Part shown: one piece after another, positions 10,749 to 21,597 of the stretch | How positions within the stretch are numbered: position 1 is the stretch's first letter | Layout of the letters: the number at the start of each line of letters is the position of its first letter | From: Haliotis asinina | Lineage: Eukaryota; Mollusca; Gastropoda; Lepetellida; Haliotidae | Direction of reading: 5' to 3' | NCBI RefSeq assembly: GCF_037392515.1 | Contig: NC_090285.1 | Span: forward strand, 2,359,501-2,423,500 | DNA: 64,000 bases | The notes under the pieces: generated by a model | Databases searched by the model: none | Seen by the model: the letters and a program-made list of their open reading frames with translations, nothing else | Told to the model about the DNA's origin: nothing | Position numbers and translations under genes: made by a program

Positions 10749-11232
10749 CACTCTTTTGTTTTTTTGCGCCTCTAGGGGTTGAAAAAGCGGCCTCCAAACG
10801 CTTGTCTCCTGGTAAGAACACCTAGTCTGTGACGCAATGTGATTGTTGTCAGTGATGTCACGTTTCTGTGACGTCAGGCCATTGTGAGGTCACAGGTGAG
10901 TCTTTCTATAGATATCAGAAGGTTGGAATGAGAGAACGTGTCCATTTACATGACTCCATTTGAAGTCGATGTAAGGACGGAGTGTTGTGCAGCTTTTAGC
11001 ATTGTCCCACACCAATCGGTGTCAGGCTGTCAATGAAGCAGTAATACCGTCAGTTCTACGTTGGATTACACACAATATTTCACTTCACAGCATGGCTGAG
11101 ATAACAGAAAGTGTCCACAGCAAATTATACATATCAACATGATGTATAGTCATGGAGTATGTCATTTGTACTTTCTTCAGTCACAGATGAACTCGACGTT
11201 TCTCCAGCCATGTTCCTGCAGAAGTAAAAAGA

Positions 11233-11304
11233 TGCGTCGGCCGGGAATCGAACCCGGATCGACTGCTTGGAAGGCAACCATGCTAACCTTTACATCACCG
11301 ACGC
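11233..11304 (-). tRNA. tRNA-Gly(UCC), unit 12, with box A change
   Basis: One change at tRNA base 10 (G to A) turns the first D-stem G-U pair into A-U. The fold survives, but the change lies inside the internal box A promoter (TGGTGT becomes TGATGT), so transcription could be reduced. Confidence 0.9.
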
Positions 11305-11621
11305 TGACCATGCTAAGCTTTGTTGAATAGGCATCTTAATGAAATTTGCTGATTGATTGGCCACGCCTCGAGGCACGCCACTAAATGAGACGGCTTACGT
11401 CACAAACTGAATGAAATTGGGCTTTTGAAATGTATTTCTGTCTTATGCAACGAGGGTCTACAATCTACGAAGCACTGATAACAAATTGTATATAAATGAA
11501 GAGTACACTGCATTTGCATCCATATGGAGTAAATGGACACGTCAGCTGAACACTTCCTCCTTGCCAGCTGTCTTCTTTAACTTAAGAATGGGAAGCTAAG
11601 AAAAGGCACAGTTAGTGTGAA

Positions 11622-11692
11622 GCATCGGTGGTCTAGTGGTAGAATACTCGCCTGCCACGCGGGTGACCCGGGTTCGATTCCCGGTCGATGCA
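11622..11692 (+). tRNA. tRNA-Gly(GCC), unit 13
   Basis: Reference sequence; unit 13 has unit-1-type spacer variants downstream. Confidence 0.96.
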
Positions 11693-12176
11693 CACTCTTT
11701 TGTTTTTTTGCGCCTCTAGGGGTTGAAAAAGCGGCCTCCAAACGCTTGTCTCCTGGTAAGAACACCTAGTCTGTGACGCAATGTGATTGTTGTCAGTGAT
11801 GTCACGTTTCTGTGACGTCAGGCCATTGTGAGGTCACAGGTGAGTCTTTCTATAGATATCAGAAGGTTGGAATGAGAGAACGTGTCCATTTACATGACTC
11901 CATTTGAAGTCGATGTAAGGACGGAACGTTGTGCAGCTTTCAGCATTGTCCCACACCAATCGGTGTCAGGCTGTCAATGAAGCAGTAAAACCGTCAGTTC
12001 TACGTTGGATTACACACAATATGTCACTTCACAGCATGGCTGAGATAACAGAAAGTGTCCACAGCAAATTATACATATCAACATGATGTATAGTCATGGA
12101 GTATGTCATTTGTACTTTCTTCAGTCACAGATGAACTCGACGTTTCTCCAGCCATGTTCCTGCAGGAGTAAAAAGA

Positions 12177-12248
12177 TGCGTCGGCCGGGAATCGAACCCG
12201 GATCGACTGCTTGGAAGGCAACCATGCTAACCTTTACACCACCGACGC
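12177..12248 (-). tRNA. tRNA-Gly(UCC), unit 13
   Basis: Reference sequence; combines the GCAGGAG 3' flank with the CATGCTAAG 5' flank, a recombinant pairing. Confidence 0.96.
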
Positions 12249-12565
12249 TGACCATGCTAAGCTTTGTTGAATAGGCATCTTAATGAAATTTGCTGATTGA
12301 TTGGCCACGCCTCGAGGCACGCCACTAAATGAGACGGCTTACGTCACAAACTGAATGAAATTGGGCTTTTGAAATGTATTTCTGTCTTATGCAACGAGGG
12401 TCTACAATCTACGAAGCACTGATAACAAATTGTATATAAATGAAGAGTACACTGCATTTGCATCCATATGGAGTAAATGGACACGTCAGCTGAACACTTC
12501 CTCCTTGCCAGCTGTCTTCTTTAACTTAAGAATGGGAAGCTAAGAAAAGGCACAGTTAGTGTGAA

Positions 12566-12636
12566 GCATCGGTGGTCTAGTGGTAGAATACTCGCCTGCC
12601 ACGCGGGTGACCCGGGTTCGATTCCCGGTCGATGCA
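12566..12636 (+). tRNA. tRNA-Gly(GCC), unit 14
   Basis: Reference sequence; last unit of full 944-bp length. Confidence 0.96.
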
Positions 12637-13120
12637 CACTCTTTTGTTTTTTTGCGCCTCTAGGGGTTGAAAAAGCGGCCTCCAAACGCTTGTCTCCTGG
12701 TAAGAACACCTAGTCTGTGACGCAATGTGATTGTTGTCAGTGATGTCACGTTTCTGTGACGTCAGGCCATTGTGAGGTCACAGGTGAGTCTTTCTATAGA
12801 TATCAGAAGGTTGGAATGAGAGAACGTGTCCATTTACATGACTCCATTTGAAGTCGATGTAAGGACGGAACGTTGTGCAGCTTTCAGCATTGTCCCACAC
12901 CAATCGGTGTCAGGCTGTCAATGAAGCAGTAATACCGTCAGTTCTACGTTGGATTACACACAATATGTCACTTCACAGCATGGCTGAGATAACAGAAAGT
13001 GTCCACAGCAAATTATACATATCAACATGATGTATAGTCATGGAGTATGTCATTTGTACTTTCTTCAGTCACAGATGAACTCGACGTTTCTCCAGCCATG
13101 TTCCTGCAGGAGTAAAAAGA

Positions 13121-13192
13121 TGCGTCGGCCGGGAATCGAACCCGGATCGACTGCTTGGAAGGCAACCATGCTAACCTTTACACCACCGACGC
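13121..13192 (-). tRNA. tRNA-Gly(UCC), unit 14
   Basis: Reference sequence. Confidence 0.96.
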
Positions 13193-13509
13193 TGACCATG
13201 CCAAGCTTTGTTGAATAGGCATCTTAATGAAATTTGCTGATTGATTGGCCACGCCTCGAGGCACGCCACTAAATGAGACGGCTTACGTCACAAACTGAAT
13301 GAAATTGGGCTTTTGAAATGTATTTCTGTCTTATGCAACGAGGGTCTACAATCTACGAAGCACTGATAACAAATTGTATATAAATGAAGAGTACACTGCA
13401 TTTGCATCCATATGGAGTAAATGGACACGTCAGCTGAACACTTCCTCCTTGCCAGCTGTCTTCTTTAACTTAAGAATGGGAAGCTAAGAAAAGGCACAGT
13501 TAGTGTGAA

Positions 13510-13568
13510 GCATCGGTGGTCTAGTGGTAGAATACTCGCCTGCCACGCGGGTGACCCGGGTTCGATTC
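13510..13568 (+). pseudogene. Truncated tRNA-Gly(GCC), unit 15
   Basis: A 17-bp deletion removes the 3' side of the T-stem, the 3' acceptor strand, the discriminator and the first spacer bases. The gene runs straight into its T4 terminator. Box A remains, but box B is cut at its end. The product could not form an acceptor stem, so it is a pseudogene. The deletion ends share TTC/CTC microhomology. Confidence 0.95.
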
Positions 13569-14047
13569 TTTTGTTTTTTTGCGCTTCTAGGGGTTGAAAA
13601 AGCGGCCTCCAAACGCTTGTCTCCTGGTAAGAACACCTAGTCTGTGACGCAATGTGATTGTTGTCAGTGATGTCACGTTTCTGTGACGTCAGGCCATTGT
13701 GAGGTCACAGGTGAGTCTTTCTATAGATATCAGAAGGTTGGAATGAGAGAACGTGTCCATTTACATGACTCCATTTGAAGTCGATGTAAGGACGGAGTGT
13801 TGTGCAGCTTTTAGCATTGTCCCACACCAATCGGTGTCAGGCTGTCAATGAAGCAGTAATACCGTCAGTTCTACGTTGGATTACACACAATATGTCACTT
13901 CACAGCATGGCTGAGATAACAGAAAGTGTCCACAGCAAATTATACATATCAACATGATGTATAGTCATGGAGTATGTCATTTGTACTTTCTTCAGTCACA
14001 GATGAACTCGACGTTTCTCCACCTATGTTCCTGCAGGAGTAAAAAGA

Positions 14048-14119
14048 TGCGTCGGCCGGGAATCGAACCCGGATCGACTGCTTGGAAGGCAACCATGCTA
14101 ACCTTTACACCACCGACGC
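14048..14119 (-). tRNA. tRNA-Gly(UCC), unit 15
   Basis: Reference sequence; last intact UCC gene of the array, although its own unit's GCC partner is broken. Confidence 0.96.
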
Positions 14120-14436
14120 TGACCATGCTAAGCTTTGTTGAATAGGCATCTTAATGAAATTTGCTGATTGATTGGCCACGCCTCGAGGCACGCCACTAAA
14201 TGAGACGGCTTACGTCACAAACTGAATGAAATTGGGCTTTTGAAATGTATTTCTGTCTTATGCAACGAGGGTCTACAATCTACGAAGCACTGATAACAAA
14301 TTGTATTGAAATGAAGAGTACACTGCATTTGCATCCATATGGAGTAAATGGACACGTCAGCTGAACACTTCCTCCTTGCCAGCTGTCTTCTTTAACTTAA
14401 GAATGGGAAGCTAAGAAAAGGCACAGTTAGTGTGAA

Positions 14437-14507
14437 GCATCGGTGGTCTAGTGGTAGAATACTCGCCTGCCACGCGGGTGACCCGGGTTCGATTCCCGGT
14501 CGATGCA
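14437..14507 (+). tRNA. tRNA-Gly(GCC), unit 16
   Basis: Reference sequence with both T runs; last intact GCC gene before the array edge. Confidence 0.96.
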
Positions 14508-14820
14508 CACTCTTTTGTTTTTTTGCGCCTCTAGGGGTTGAAAAAGCGGCCTCCAAACGCTTGTCTCCTGGTAAGAACACCTAGTCTGTGACGCAATGTG
14601 ATTGTTGTCAGTGATGTCACGTTTCTGTGACGTCAGGCCATTGTGAGGTCACAGGTGAGTCTTTCTATAGATATCAGAAGGTTGGAATGAGAGAACGTGT
14701 CCATTTACATGACTCCATTTGAAGTCGATGTAAGGACGGAATGTTGTGCAGCTTTTAGCATTGTCCCACACCAATCGGTGTCAGGCTGTCAATGAAGCAG
14801 TAATACCGTCAGTTCTACGT

Positions 14821-14840
14821 AACCTTTACACCACCGACGC
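14821..14840 (-). pseudogene. Fragment of tRNA-Gly(UCC), unit 16
   Basis: Only the first 20 nt of the UCC gene (acceptor 5' strand and part of the D-arm) survive. A deletion of about 223 bp joins unit offset 677 to offset 901, taking the rest of the gene and its terminator. Confidence 0.93.
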
Positions 14841-15128
14841 TGACCATGCTAAGCTTTGTTGAATAGGCATCTTAATGAAATTTGCTGATTGATTGGCCAC
14901 GCTTCGAGGCACGCCACTAAATGAGACGGCTTACGTCACAAACTGAATGAAATTGGGCTTTTGAAATGTATTTCTGTCTTATGCAACGAGGGTCTACAAT
15001 CTACGAAGCACTGATAACAAATTGTATTGAAATGAAGAGGACACTGCATTTGCATCCATATGGAGTAAATGGACACGTCAGCTGAACACTTCCTCCTTGC
15101 CAGCTGTCTTCTTTAACTGAAGAATGGG

Positions 15129-15229
15129 CAGTATATATAATGGTTGTTCTGTCTCGACCTGTATAATCCCTAATATAGTAACCTACCCTTCCCTCACCCA
15201 TCTTGATTGATAAACCCCATAACAAGACC
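15129..15229. other. Array boundary, unique sequence
   Basis: Homology to the 944-bp unit stops near AGAATGGG at 15121-15128, about 39 bp before the GCC gene would start, and AT-rich unrelated DNA begins. No gene seen. Confidence 0.7.
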
Positions 15230-16645
15230 ACTTTTAATCTTCCATGTAAAAGTTTACGATTACTGCTAAAAAGGCACTATGAGTGGTTCTGGATCATCCT
15301 ATATAACTCATAATACATATAAGAACAGTTTAAACATTCATTATCAGTGACCTTCTCTTCTGTTTCATCATTTAGTAATTAAAGAAATTATCTTTATGTT
15401 TATCTTCACCCTTTTCTACAATCGCAGTATGTAAATTAACACCAAGTGAAGTACCAGTATTTTTAATATATAAAGAAATAACATCAAGCATCCCTGATTA
15501 TTTTGATCCTTTAAGAAGAAGTCTATGAATATTATTCTGATCATGGTCTTTATGATTTTCCCTTAATAGAAAATAACCAGATATTTTACCATTTATTATA
15601 GTTGGTCTACTTTTATCGTATAATTTTATCCAATCAGCAAATTGAGAGGAATTTGGCAATTCATGTATTTTAAGTCTTAGAATAGGATTATCTAAAGGGG
15701 TGCCATTTTTAACATTTTAAACAGTTGTTTGAACTTGTGTGAAAAGTTGAAGGTTATAAATTTTTATTCTATTCCGTGGTAAATCAGTATTTTTTTCTTT
15801 GTGTGGAAAATATAAAGTTTGATCTATGACATTTTTTTGTAATTTCGTTTTTGATCACCCTAGAAACAGATGAAATAGCTTTAAATAATGAAGACTCACG
15901 TGGACTTTCTTCTGAATCTGGTATTATGTGTGTTTTTGTTATTGAAATAGTTAAACCATAAGGCCTGGCCTCCTTTGGTAAACTTCTGTTTGCTTGAATT
16001 TCATTTTTGAACCTAAGTCTAAGTAGTTTATTTTCGAAATGAATTTTTACATAACTTGTATCATGCCTTGTTTTTACCCTATCCCAATCAAACGTTAACA
16101 AGTCAGTTAAAGTATTATTTTCAATTGCTTTTTCACAAGCGGCAATAAAATCGTCTATGTGTGTTGTCATGGTATATTAATTACAGGATAAAAGTCTAAA
16201 TGTGAATTTCTATCCCGCAAGCCCGTGCTGATAACGGGTACAGTAAAAGATTACACAATCAAGCATTTAGAGAAGTGTTTCACATATAACATAATCGCTG
16301 TGCATGAAACATGTTTACAGTGAATGAATTGAAGCAACTGCATACACCAATGTTTACTTCAGAGGTAATCAAGAAGTTACAACGCAACCTGACTCTATCA
16401 ACTCTTCTATAGACAGATCATTTGAGAAAATTCGAGAAACACCAGAACATTACACTAGCAGGGGGTCTGGTTGGGTTGTTGATAAGATTAACATGGTTTA
16501 CCTGGATATAGCAAACTATGTACCATTGAGAGGTGGAAAGTACTTACTATTGCCTGAGTATTTTAAGAAGAAACATGCTATGGTTCACGTTAAAAACCCT
16601 GGAGATAATTGTATGAGGATAGCGATAAGAGTACATTTATTCCAA
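15230..16645. mobile_element. Polinton/Maverick-like fossil fragments
   Basis: The plus-strand stretch about 16390-16645 resembles the region around the N-terminus of Polinton PolB-type proteins as I recall it: a SGSGWVVDKIN motif, then VPLRGGKYLLLP, then a MVHVKNPGDNC motif. On the minus strand at 15784-16170 an open stretch of 128 codons starts MTTHIDDFI; I cannot name it. Its position, divergent from the PolB-like piece, would suit another gene of the same element. The copy is incomplete and broken, without visible terminal repeats, and looks old. Family assignment rests on motif memory only. Confidence 0.45.
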
Positions 16646-16649
16646 TAGT

Positions 16650-17913
16650 TGTGCATTGTAAAGTAAGCTGTCTACGAATCCATGAATTTGATAGTGTTAG
16701 GATTTTTAATATTTTCTTTTCCCAATTTAATGTTTCACACATTTTAACCATACTAAAGAAAATGCCCAGTATTTCTATACAGTCTCTTTTAACTGTAACT
16801 GTGATTTGGATTACACAATCACGAAATTTAGTGTTGCCCTATAACAAAATTACTGATTTTTCAATGTTGATTTTGGCGCTAGTTCCATGGCAGTCATAAG
16901 GTTAACTGTGTGAAATGATGCAATAACAGAATTCACATCTGAGACAGTGATGCGGTGTCATCAGCATGTTGATATATTTAAGATGAAGTGTTGTTGACTC
17001 TGATGTCTTTAATGAGAAGGTTGCATTTTATCATTTAATTTATTTGTTCGGATAAATGATTGGGCTCATCCGCCTACTACTCCACGTGATAATTTGAAAT
17101 ATAGACATAAATGTCCTTTACACTTGACAGTACTTTTAATGTCAGAAAATAAAATTTTAATCCAAGTGATAAAATTCTTCCCCAAACATGAATTCATACA
17201 AAACATCTATCATGTATTTCTCTGAAACTCTGTCAAAGAGTGTCTCTTGATCTATTTTAATAAATAAGACACATACCTTCATGATCAACAATATCAATTA
17301 CATGTCTCAAAGAAAAAGTGTGTGCAATGTCTCTCTCAGGTACAAAGCATGTTTGTTAAGGGGGCATAATATCTGACATTACTGACTTCAGTCTTCATGA
17401 CAGCATTGTGCGGATATTATTTTACAACCAACATTGATTAGTGAAATACGTCTATAACATCTGATATCCTTTTACAACATTTCTTTTTCATCGAAAAAAC
17501 TAATGACGCTGGCTTTCATAGAACGAGATAATTCCTTTTCTTCAAATATACTCAGACTGACTTGATATAAAAGAGGACATAAAATCTCCAAAAACGTCAG
17601 GTAAAAATTCAACAGTCAAACCATCAGGGCCTGAAGTTTTGTTAAGTTTCATACCTTTCAGTGCATCTGTCATTTGTTTCATAGAAATGGGAAGATCACA
17701 AAAATCTTTTTGTTCAACATTAATAGCTTTGTGTATCATATTTACCACTTCCCGTTCCTTGTAATAATCAAGTCCTTCATCTGTGTAAAACGTTTCATTG
17801 AGAGATTTTGCTGTGCTTACAATGCCTTCGTCGTTCAGTGTTGCGTCTTCAGCAATAAGCTCTTTGATCAAGTTACCTTGTTGTTTGGATTTTTCCAAAT
17901 TCAAAAAGTGCAT
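16650..17913 (-). pseudogene. LINE ORF2 reverse transcriptase remnant
   Basis: An open stretch of 123 codons (17913 to 17542) ends with MKLNKTSGPDGL, the conserved N-terminal finger motif of LINE reverse transcriptases. Downstream on the minus strand, in shifting frames, come an ISLINVGCKI segment matching the RPISLLNVDYKI block, a VSEKYMIDVLYEF segment, a degenerate YADD-like stretch, and LGIFFSMVKMCETLNWEKKI with a following LTLQCTTIGINVLL that resembles the L1 post-RT region. Many stops; inactive. Confidence 0.8.
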
Positions 17914-18393
17914 CGATCTGACTAAAGCGTAGCCCTTGATCTCAAGATAGCACCCCTACAAGTAAAATATTATCAGGATCTTCCAGTTTCCTTTCTTCTT
18001 GTGAAGATTCATAAGCAGGTATAGCAGCTAGTTTGTTGTATTCATTTCGGAATTCATTTTGAGTTTTGTAATGACCAGTCTTTGCTATCTTAACTTTGTT
18101 TACTTGAATAATATTTTGAAAACTTTTTCAATTGATATTTCAAGCTATCCTGATAGCGGTTCTGATTCATGTGTACAATCGGTTTCTTCCTAAAAAAAAT
18201 GGCTGAAATTTAAGGAATAAAGATCTTCGAAAGGTGATTTAAAAATCCAAATTCCTGGACCTCTTTCGATGTCACTTAAAGTTTTTAAGTACCACAATGT
18301 TGTGATCACTTATCTTGCAGTATTGATATAACGTCATATGGTATTGTTTAAAATATGTCTCGACAAAAGAAAAACATCAAGCCAGGACTGTTT

Positions 18394-18830
18394 CTAAACA
18401 GCATTTACACTTTGGATTCTAGAGAATTTCCTTTTTATCATAATTTTATGTCTCCAAACATCTCCATGGCGGAAGTCATCGCTGCTTTCAAAATTAAATG
18501 TTTTGCTGTTTATCCCGTTGTCCAACGCATGATCTAGTATATCATTAAAATCCCCTCCCACAAACATATTATTTGCTTCAACCAATGTTCCAGTTCTTCG
18601 TAAAATGATAACCTTTCATCTCGACCATTAGGAGCATATACGTTCAGTAGGTAACATATTTTACCACCCGCGTCAATCCGCTTTTAATAATCTGCCCTCA
18701 GAATCCCCAGTTACCATGTTAATTTGGTGTTTAAAATTTTGTGATACCAAAATTGTTGAATTGTAAGGTATGATTTTCACGGACCACAAATGTTTGTTTC
18801 CTGTGGGGACTACCATGACACCATGATCAT
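18394..18830 (-). pseudogene. LINE ORF2 endonuclease domain remnant
   Basis: Minus-strand pieces in neighbouring frames show HGVMVVPTGNK, then LLNVYAPNGRDERLSFYEEL, then the catalytic-loop motif VGGDFNDILD, then DVWRHKIMIKRKFS. This is the order found in the apurinic-type endonuclease of L1/Tx1 elements, which nicks the target DNA. Frame changes separate the pieces. Confidence 0.75.
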
Positions 18831-20342
18831 CTACATCTATAATTGTGATATGGTTCCTGATCAGCTTGTCTTATCAAGTTTAGAAGCGTGCTTGTGACAT
18901 CATCTGTGATAGTACTATCACAAGGAGATACAATTTGTTTGGTATCGCTCCTGCACTTGACAACATGTGTGCTTCTATCAATCATTTTCAGTAAAATGAC
19001 AAAGACGTCCAACTGTGACACAGAAACGTCTTCTGTAAATTCCACAGTGTCTTGCTCAGTGGCAGTTACAGTGCCATTTGCCGAACATTCGACCACATGA
19101 AAATACAAGTCACTCAGGTCCTCCTCATTTTCAAAATCACTTTCTTGACGATTATCATCAATTTCTTCTGACATATCATCATGGCCGAAACGGGTGCAGT
19201 CCTTACTTTTACGTTTGCATGTGTGGCATTAGGGAACACGACAGTTGTACTGGACATGGCCTTTGGGAACACGACAGTTGTACTGGACATGGCCTTTGGG
19301 AACACGACAGTTGTACTGGACATGGCCTTTGGGAACACGACAGTTGTACTGGACATGGCCTTTGGGAACACGACAGTTGTACTGGACATGGCCTTTGGGA
19401 ACACGACAGTTGTACTGGACATGGCCTTTGGGAACACGACAGTTGTACTGGACATGGCCTTTGGGAACACGACAGTTGTACTGGACATGGCATTAGGGAA
19501 CACGACAGTTGTACTGGACATGGCCTTTGGGAACACGACAGTTGTACTGGACATGGCCTTTGGGAACACGACAGTTGTACTGGACATGGCCTTTGGGAAC
19601 ACGAGAGTTTTACTGGACATGGCCTTTGGGAACACGACAGTTTTACTGGACATGGCCTTTGGGAACACGACAGTTGTACTGGACATGGCCTTTGGGAACA
19701 CGACAGTTGTACTGGACATGACCTTTGGGAACACGACAGTTGTACTGGACATGGCCTTTGGGAACACGACAGTTGTACTGGACATGGCCTTTGGATCCGC
19801 AGGTCCAGCACACAATGTTCGGCCAATTCCTTGTTCATTGTGATCAGGAAGACAATGACGACATACCTTCACCTAATCGTTATGGAGAACTGAAAACGTC
19901 AAATCCTCCCTGTGTTTTAAATTTTACGTTAAAGGGAAGGCTACGAATTCCTGTAAGAAACTTTACCAACGTGTACTTGTTTCCATCTTCCCAGTTAGTC
20001 CCAGGAATTTGTCGAAGACCTCAACGATGTCATCCGAATAAAGTACTTCTATCATTCCTTCGCTCCTGAATGACGTAACAGCTTTGTCATTTACTACAGG
20101 TGTGTCATCACACACATCACTGTTGACACTTAAACCATTACCCAGTGATTTTACGAGCGAATTCTCTGCTTGGGTAATTCTATATTAATTGCTTCTGGGT
20201 GTGCAACAATAAACATTGTCTTCCAGTTCAGTTTCAAGTGCACTGCAACCGCCAGTAGCTTTCGGACGTACTTTACTCCCAAACTACACTCGAATAACGT
20301 TCTCTTTCTGAGAGACACGAAGTCGGCCATTTTACCTGACAT
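18827..20342 (-). pseudogene. LINE ORF1 (zinc-knuckle nucleic-acid-binding protein), broken
   Basis: The start reads MSGKMADFVSLRKRTLF at 20342, with no close relative that I can name. A frame-shifted middle includes SDDIVEVFDKFLGL. A clean CCHC knuckle CWTCGSKGHVQYNC follows (C-x2-C-x4-H-x4-C, 19769-19810), then the 33-bp repeat tract, then an acidic tail starting MSEEIDDNRQESDFENEEDL that ends at 18827. ORF1 proteins of this clade bind the LINE RNA. At least two frame changes precede the knuckle, and an in-frame stop arises in the diverged repeat copies, so no full protein is made. Confidence 0.75.
19225..19794 (-). repeat. 33-bp minisatellite grown from LINE ORF1 zinc knuckle
   Basis: About 17 copies of a 33-bp unit. 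In the ORF1 frame each encodes CRVPKGHVQYN, so the array spells repeated C-x4-GH-x4-C half-knuckles beginning at the true CCHC knuckle at 19769-19810. Being a multiple of three it keeps all six frames open over long stretches, which creates long spurious ORFs on both strands. Two copies (near 19225 and 19488) carry GCATTAGGG instead of GCCTTTGGG, and in the ORF1 frame this makes a stop. Confidence 0.93.
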
Positions 20343-20361
20343 GGATGTGTAGGATGAAAAC

Positions 20362-20416
20362 ATATTGCTAGATATTGCTAAAAGCGGCGTAAAACTAAAC
20401 TCATTTACCCACTAAG
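20362..20416 (+). mobile_element. SINE 3' tail fragment
   Basis: ATATTGCTAAAAGCGGCGTA followed by AAACTAAACTCATT is the 3' end of the abalone-type SINE. Only the tail remains, directly at the 5' edge of the LINE. Confidence 0.65.
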
Positions 20417-21465
20417 GACAAGGTAATATGTGCTGTTTGCGTGAACATACATGACCATAACACTGAATGTACGAGTGAGCGTTACATCTACGGTGACTTA
20501 CAGCTGTCAGCTGGCATCACCGTCGGTGAACCAATGAGGAAAAACGCATCGGTTGGCAGCGTTAGATATTTGAATTTGAATTCGACGTGGCTGAAGAAGA
20601 CGAACAAACAACCCGTAGGTATCAGTTTAAAAATCAGGTATCTCGTCCTTGAAACATTTACCATGGTATATTTTTCTGCTACGTTTTTTTCGCCAGTCTC
20701 AGACGCCGAGTTTTCGTCAGCTATGTTGACATTTTCAGAAGAGGCACACTGCGACCCTGAAAAAGAGTATCAAACTGGAACTCGCTCTCTGTTACGTGTG
20801 CTCGGCTGTCTGGTCAACTACGCGCTTGGACACTTTTATCTAGACCTAGATAGTACACGTTTACAAGGTGAAAATAACGACATATCACCATAACTTTATA
20901 CTTTTAAATACATCTATATAATTTTGTCGTTTACATATTCCGGAGATACCTTGTATCTCTGTTGTTTCACCGTCGGTGTTGAAGCTGTCCGTTTGTGCTG
21001 TGTAACCTTCCAGTACACAAGATTGCAGTTCAAATACATCATTTTCCCCTTCATATACATCAGTTTGTACTAAGGTTACCTTTGTGATTTACGATGACCT
21101 TAGAGCTTTGTGACAGGAGTCCCTGTTTACTCCCTATTTAATCCCTATTTCGTGGATGTGTCCAACCTATAATTAACCGAAGTATTTACGAAGGTCCCTT
21201 CAACCTGGACACAACTGCGTTTTACTGTCCGTGAATTCTCAGTGCCAGGTTTCCCCTTGTGATGGAACCCCGTCTCTGAGTTGGTATCCTTAATTCCCTG
21301 CACCAGGACTGAACTTGTTGAACCATGTTTGAACACACAGGAATATGGATAAATGAAATCAAGTTTTCCGTCAAAATAAGCTTCTTCACAAATTCAAGGA
21401 TATAGGTGTAAAACAATGGGACTTGCATTCTCTTTATATATTTATATATGTATATATATGTATCT
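20417..21465. other. No recognised gene; one unexplained 150-codon ORF
   Basis: A plus-strand ORF at 20441-20893 (starts MNIHDHNTEC) is open for 150 codons. I recognise no domain, and no splice context or codon pattern supports it. It may be chance or an old element upstream of the LINE. The rest, to the TG repeat, shows nothing. Confidence 0.4.
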
Positions 21466-21476
21466 CTGTGTGTGTG

Positions 21477-21524
<48 letters not shown>
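21466..21524. repeat. (TG)n microsatellite
   Basis: About 29 dinucleotides with one TGCG interruption, preceded by a TATA-rich stretch (21433-21460). Confidence 0.95.
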
Positions 21525-21526
<2 letters not shown>

Positions 21527-21597
21527 CTCCAAAGGAGTGTGGATTCTGCGGTTGAGATGCTAAATCTGAAAACTCTCAGGTTTGGCTAGTAAACCCT

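Larger units (their letters stand above)
1..15128. repeat. Tandem array of ~944-bp units, each with two tRNA-Gly genes
   Basis: About 16.3 units lie head to tail. Units 1-14 start every 944 bp from base 1. Unit 15 (13217-14143) is 927 bp, unit 16 (14144-14864) is 721 bp, and unit 17 (14865 to about 15128) stops before its GCC gene. Each full unit carries tRNA-Gly(GCC) on plus at unit offset 294-364 and tRNA-Gly(UCC) on minus at offset 849-920. Spacers are nearly as similar between units as the genes are, so the whole unit is being homogenised, which fits unequal crossing-over or gene conversion. The array is cut by the left window edge, so the true copy number is unknown. Copy number could also be affected by assembly. 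Confidence 0.97.
16640..20362 (-). mobile_element. Degenerate Tx1/L1-like LINE
   Basis: Read on the minus strand the order is ORF1 (20342 to 18827), AP endonuclease (about 18830 to 18394) and reverse transcriptase (about 17913 to 16650). The order and motifs are those of L1/Tx1-clade non-LTR retrotransposons, which copy themselves by target-primed reverse transcription. There is no poly(A) or 3' UTR before the Polinton-like DNA begins, so the 3' end is missing. Its 5' edge abuts a SINE tail (20362-20416). Stops and frame changes occur throughout, so it is inactive and fairly old. Confidence 0.85.

Noticed and set aside
1-15128. CRISPR or rDNA-like array
   Set aside because: Units are 944 bp with no short repeat/variable spacer pattern and no rRNA sequence; the tRNA content explains the periodicity.
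18888-19100. Plus-strand ORF of 70 codons
   Set aside because: Antisense to the LINE ORF1 acidic tail.
19078-19893. 271-, 252-, 220- and 209-codon repetitive ORFs on both strands
   Set aside because: All arise from the 33-bp minisatellite, which keeps every frame open. The only meaningful frame is the LINE ORF1 frame on minus.
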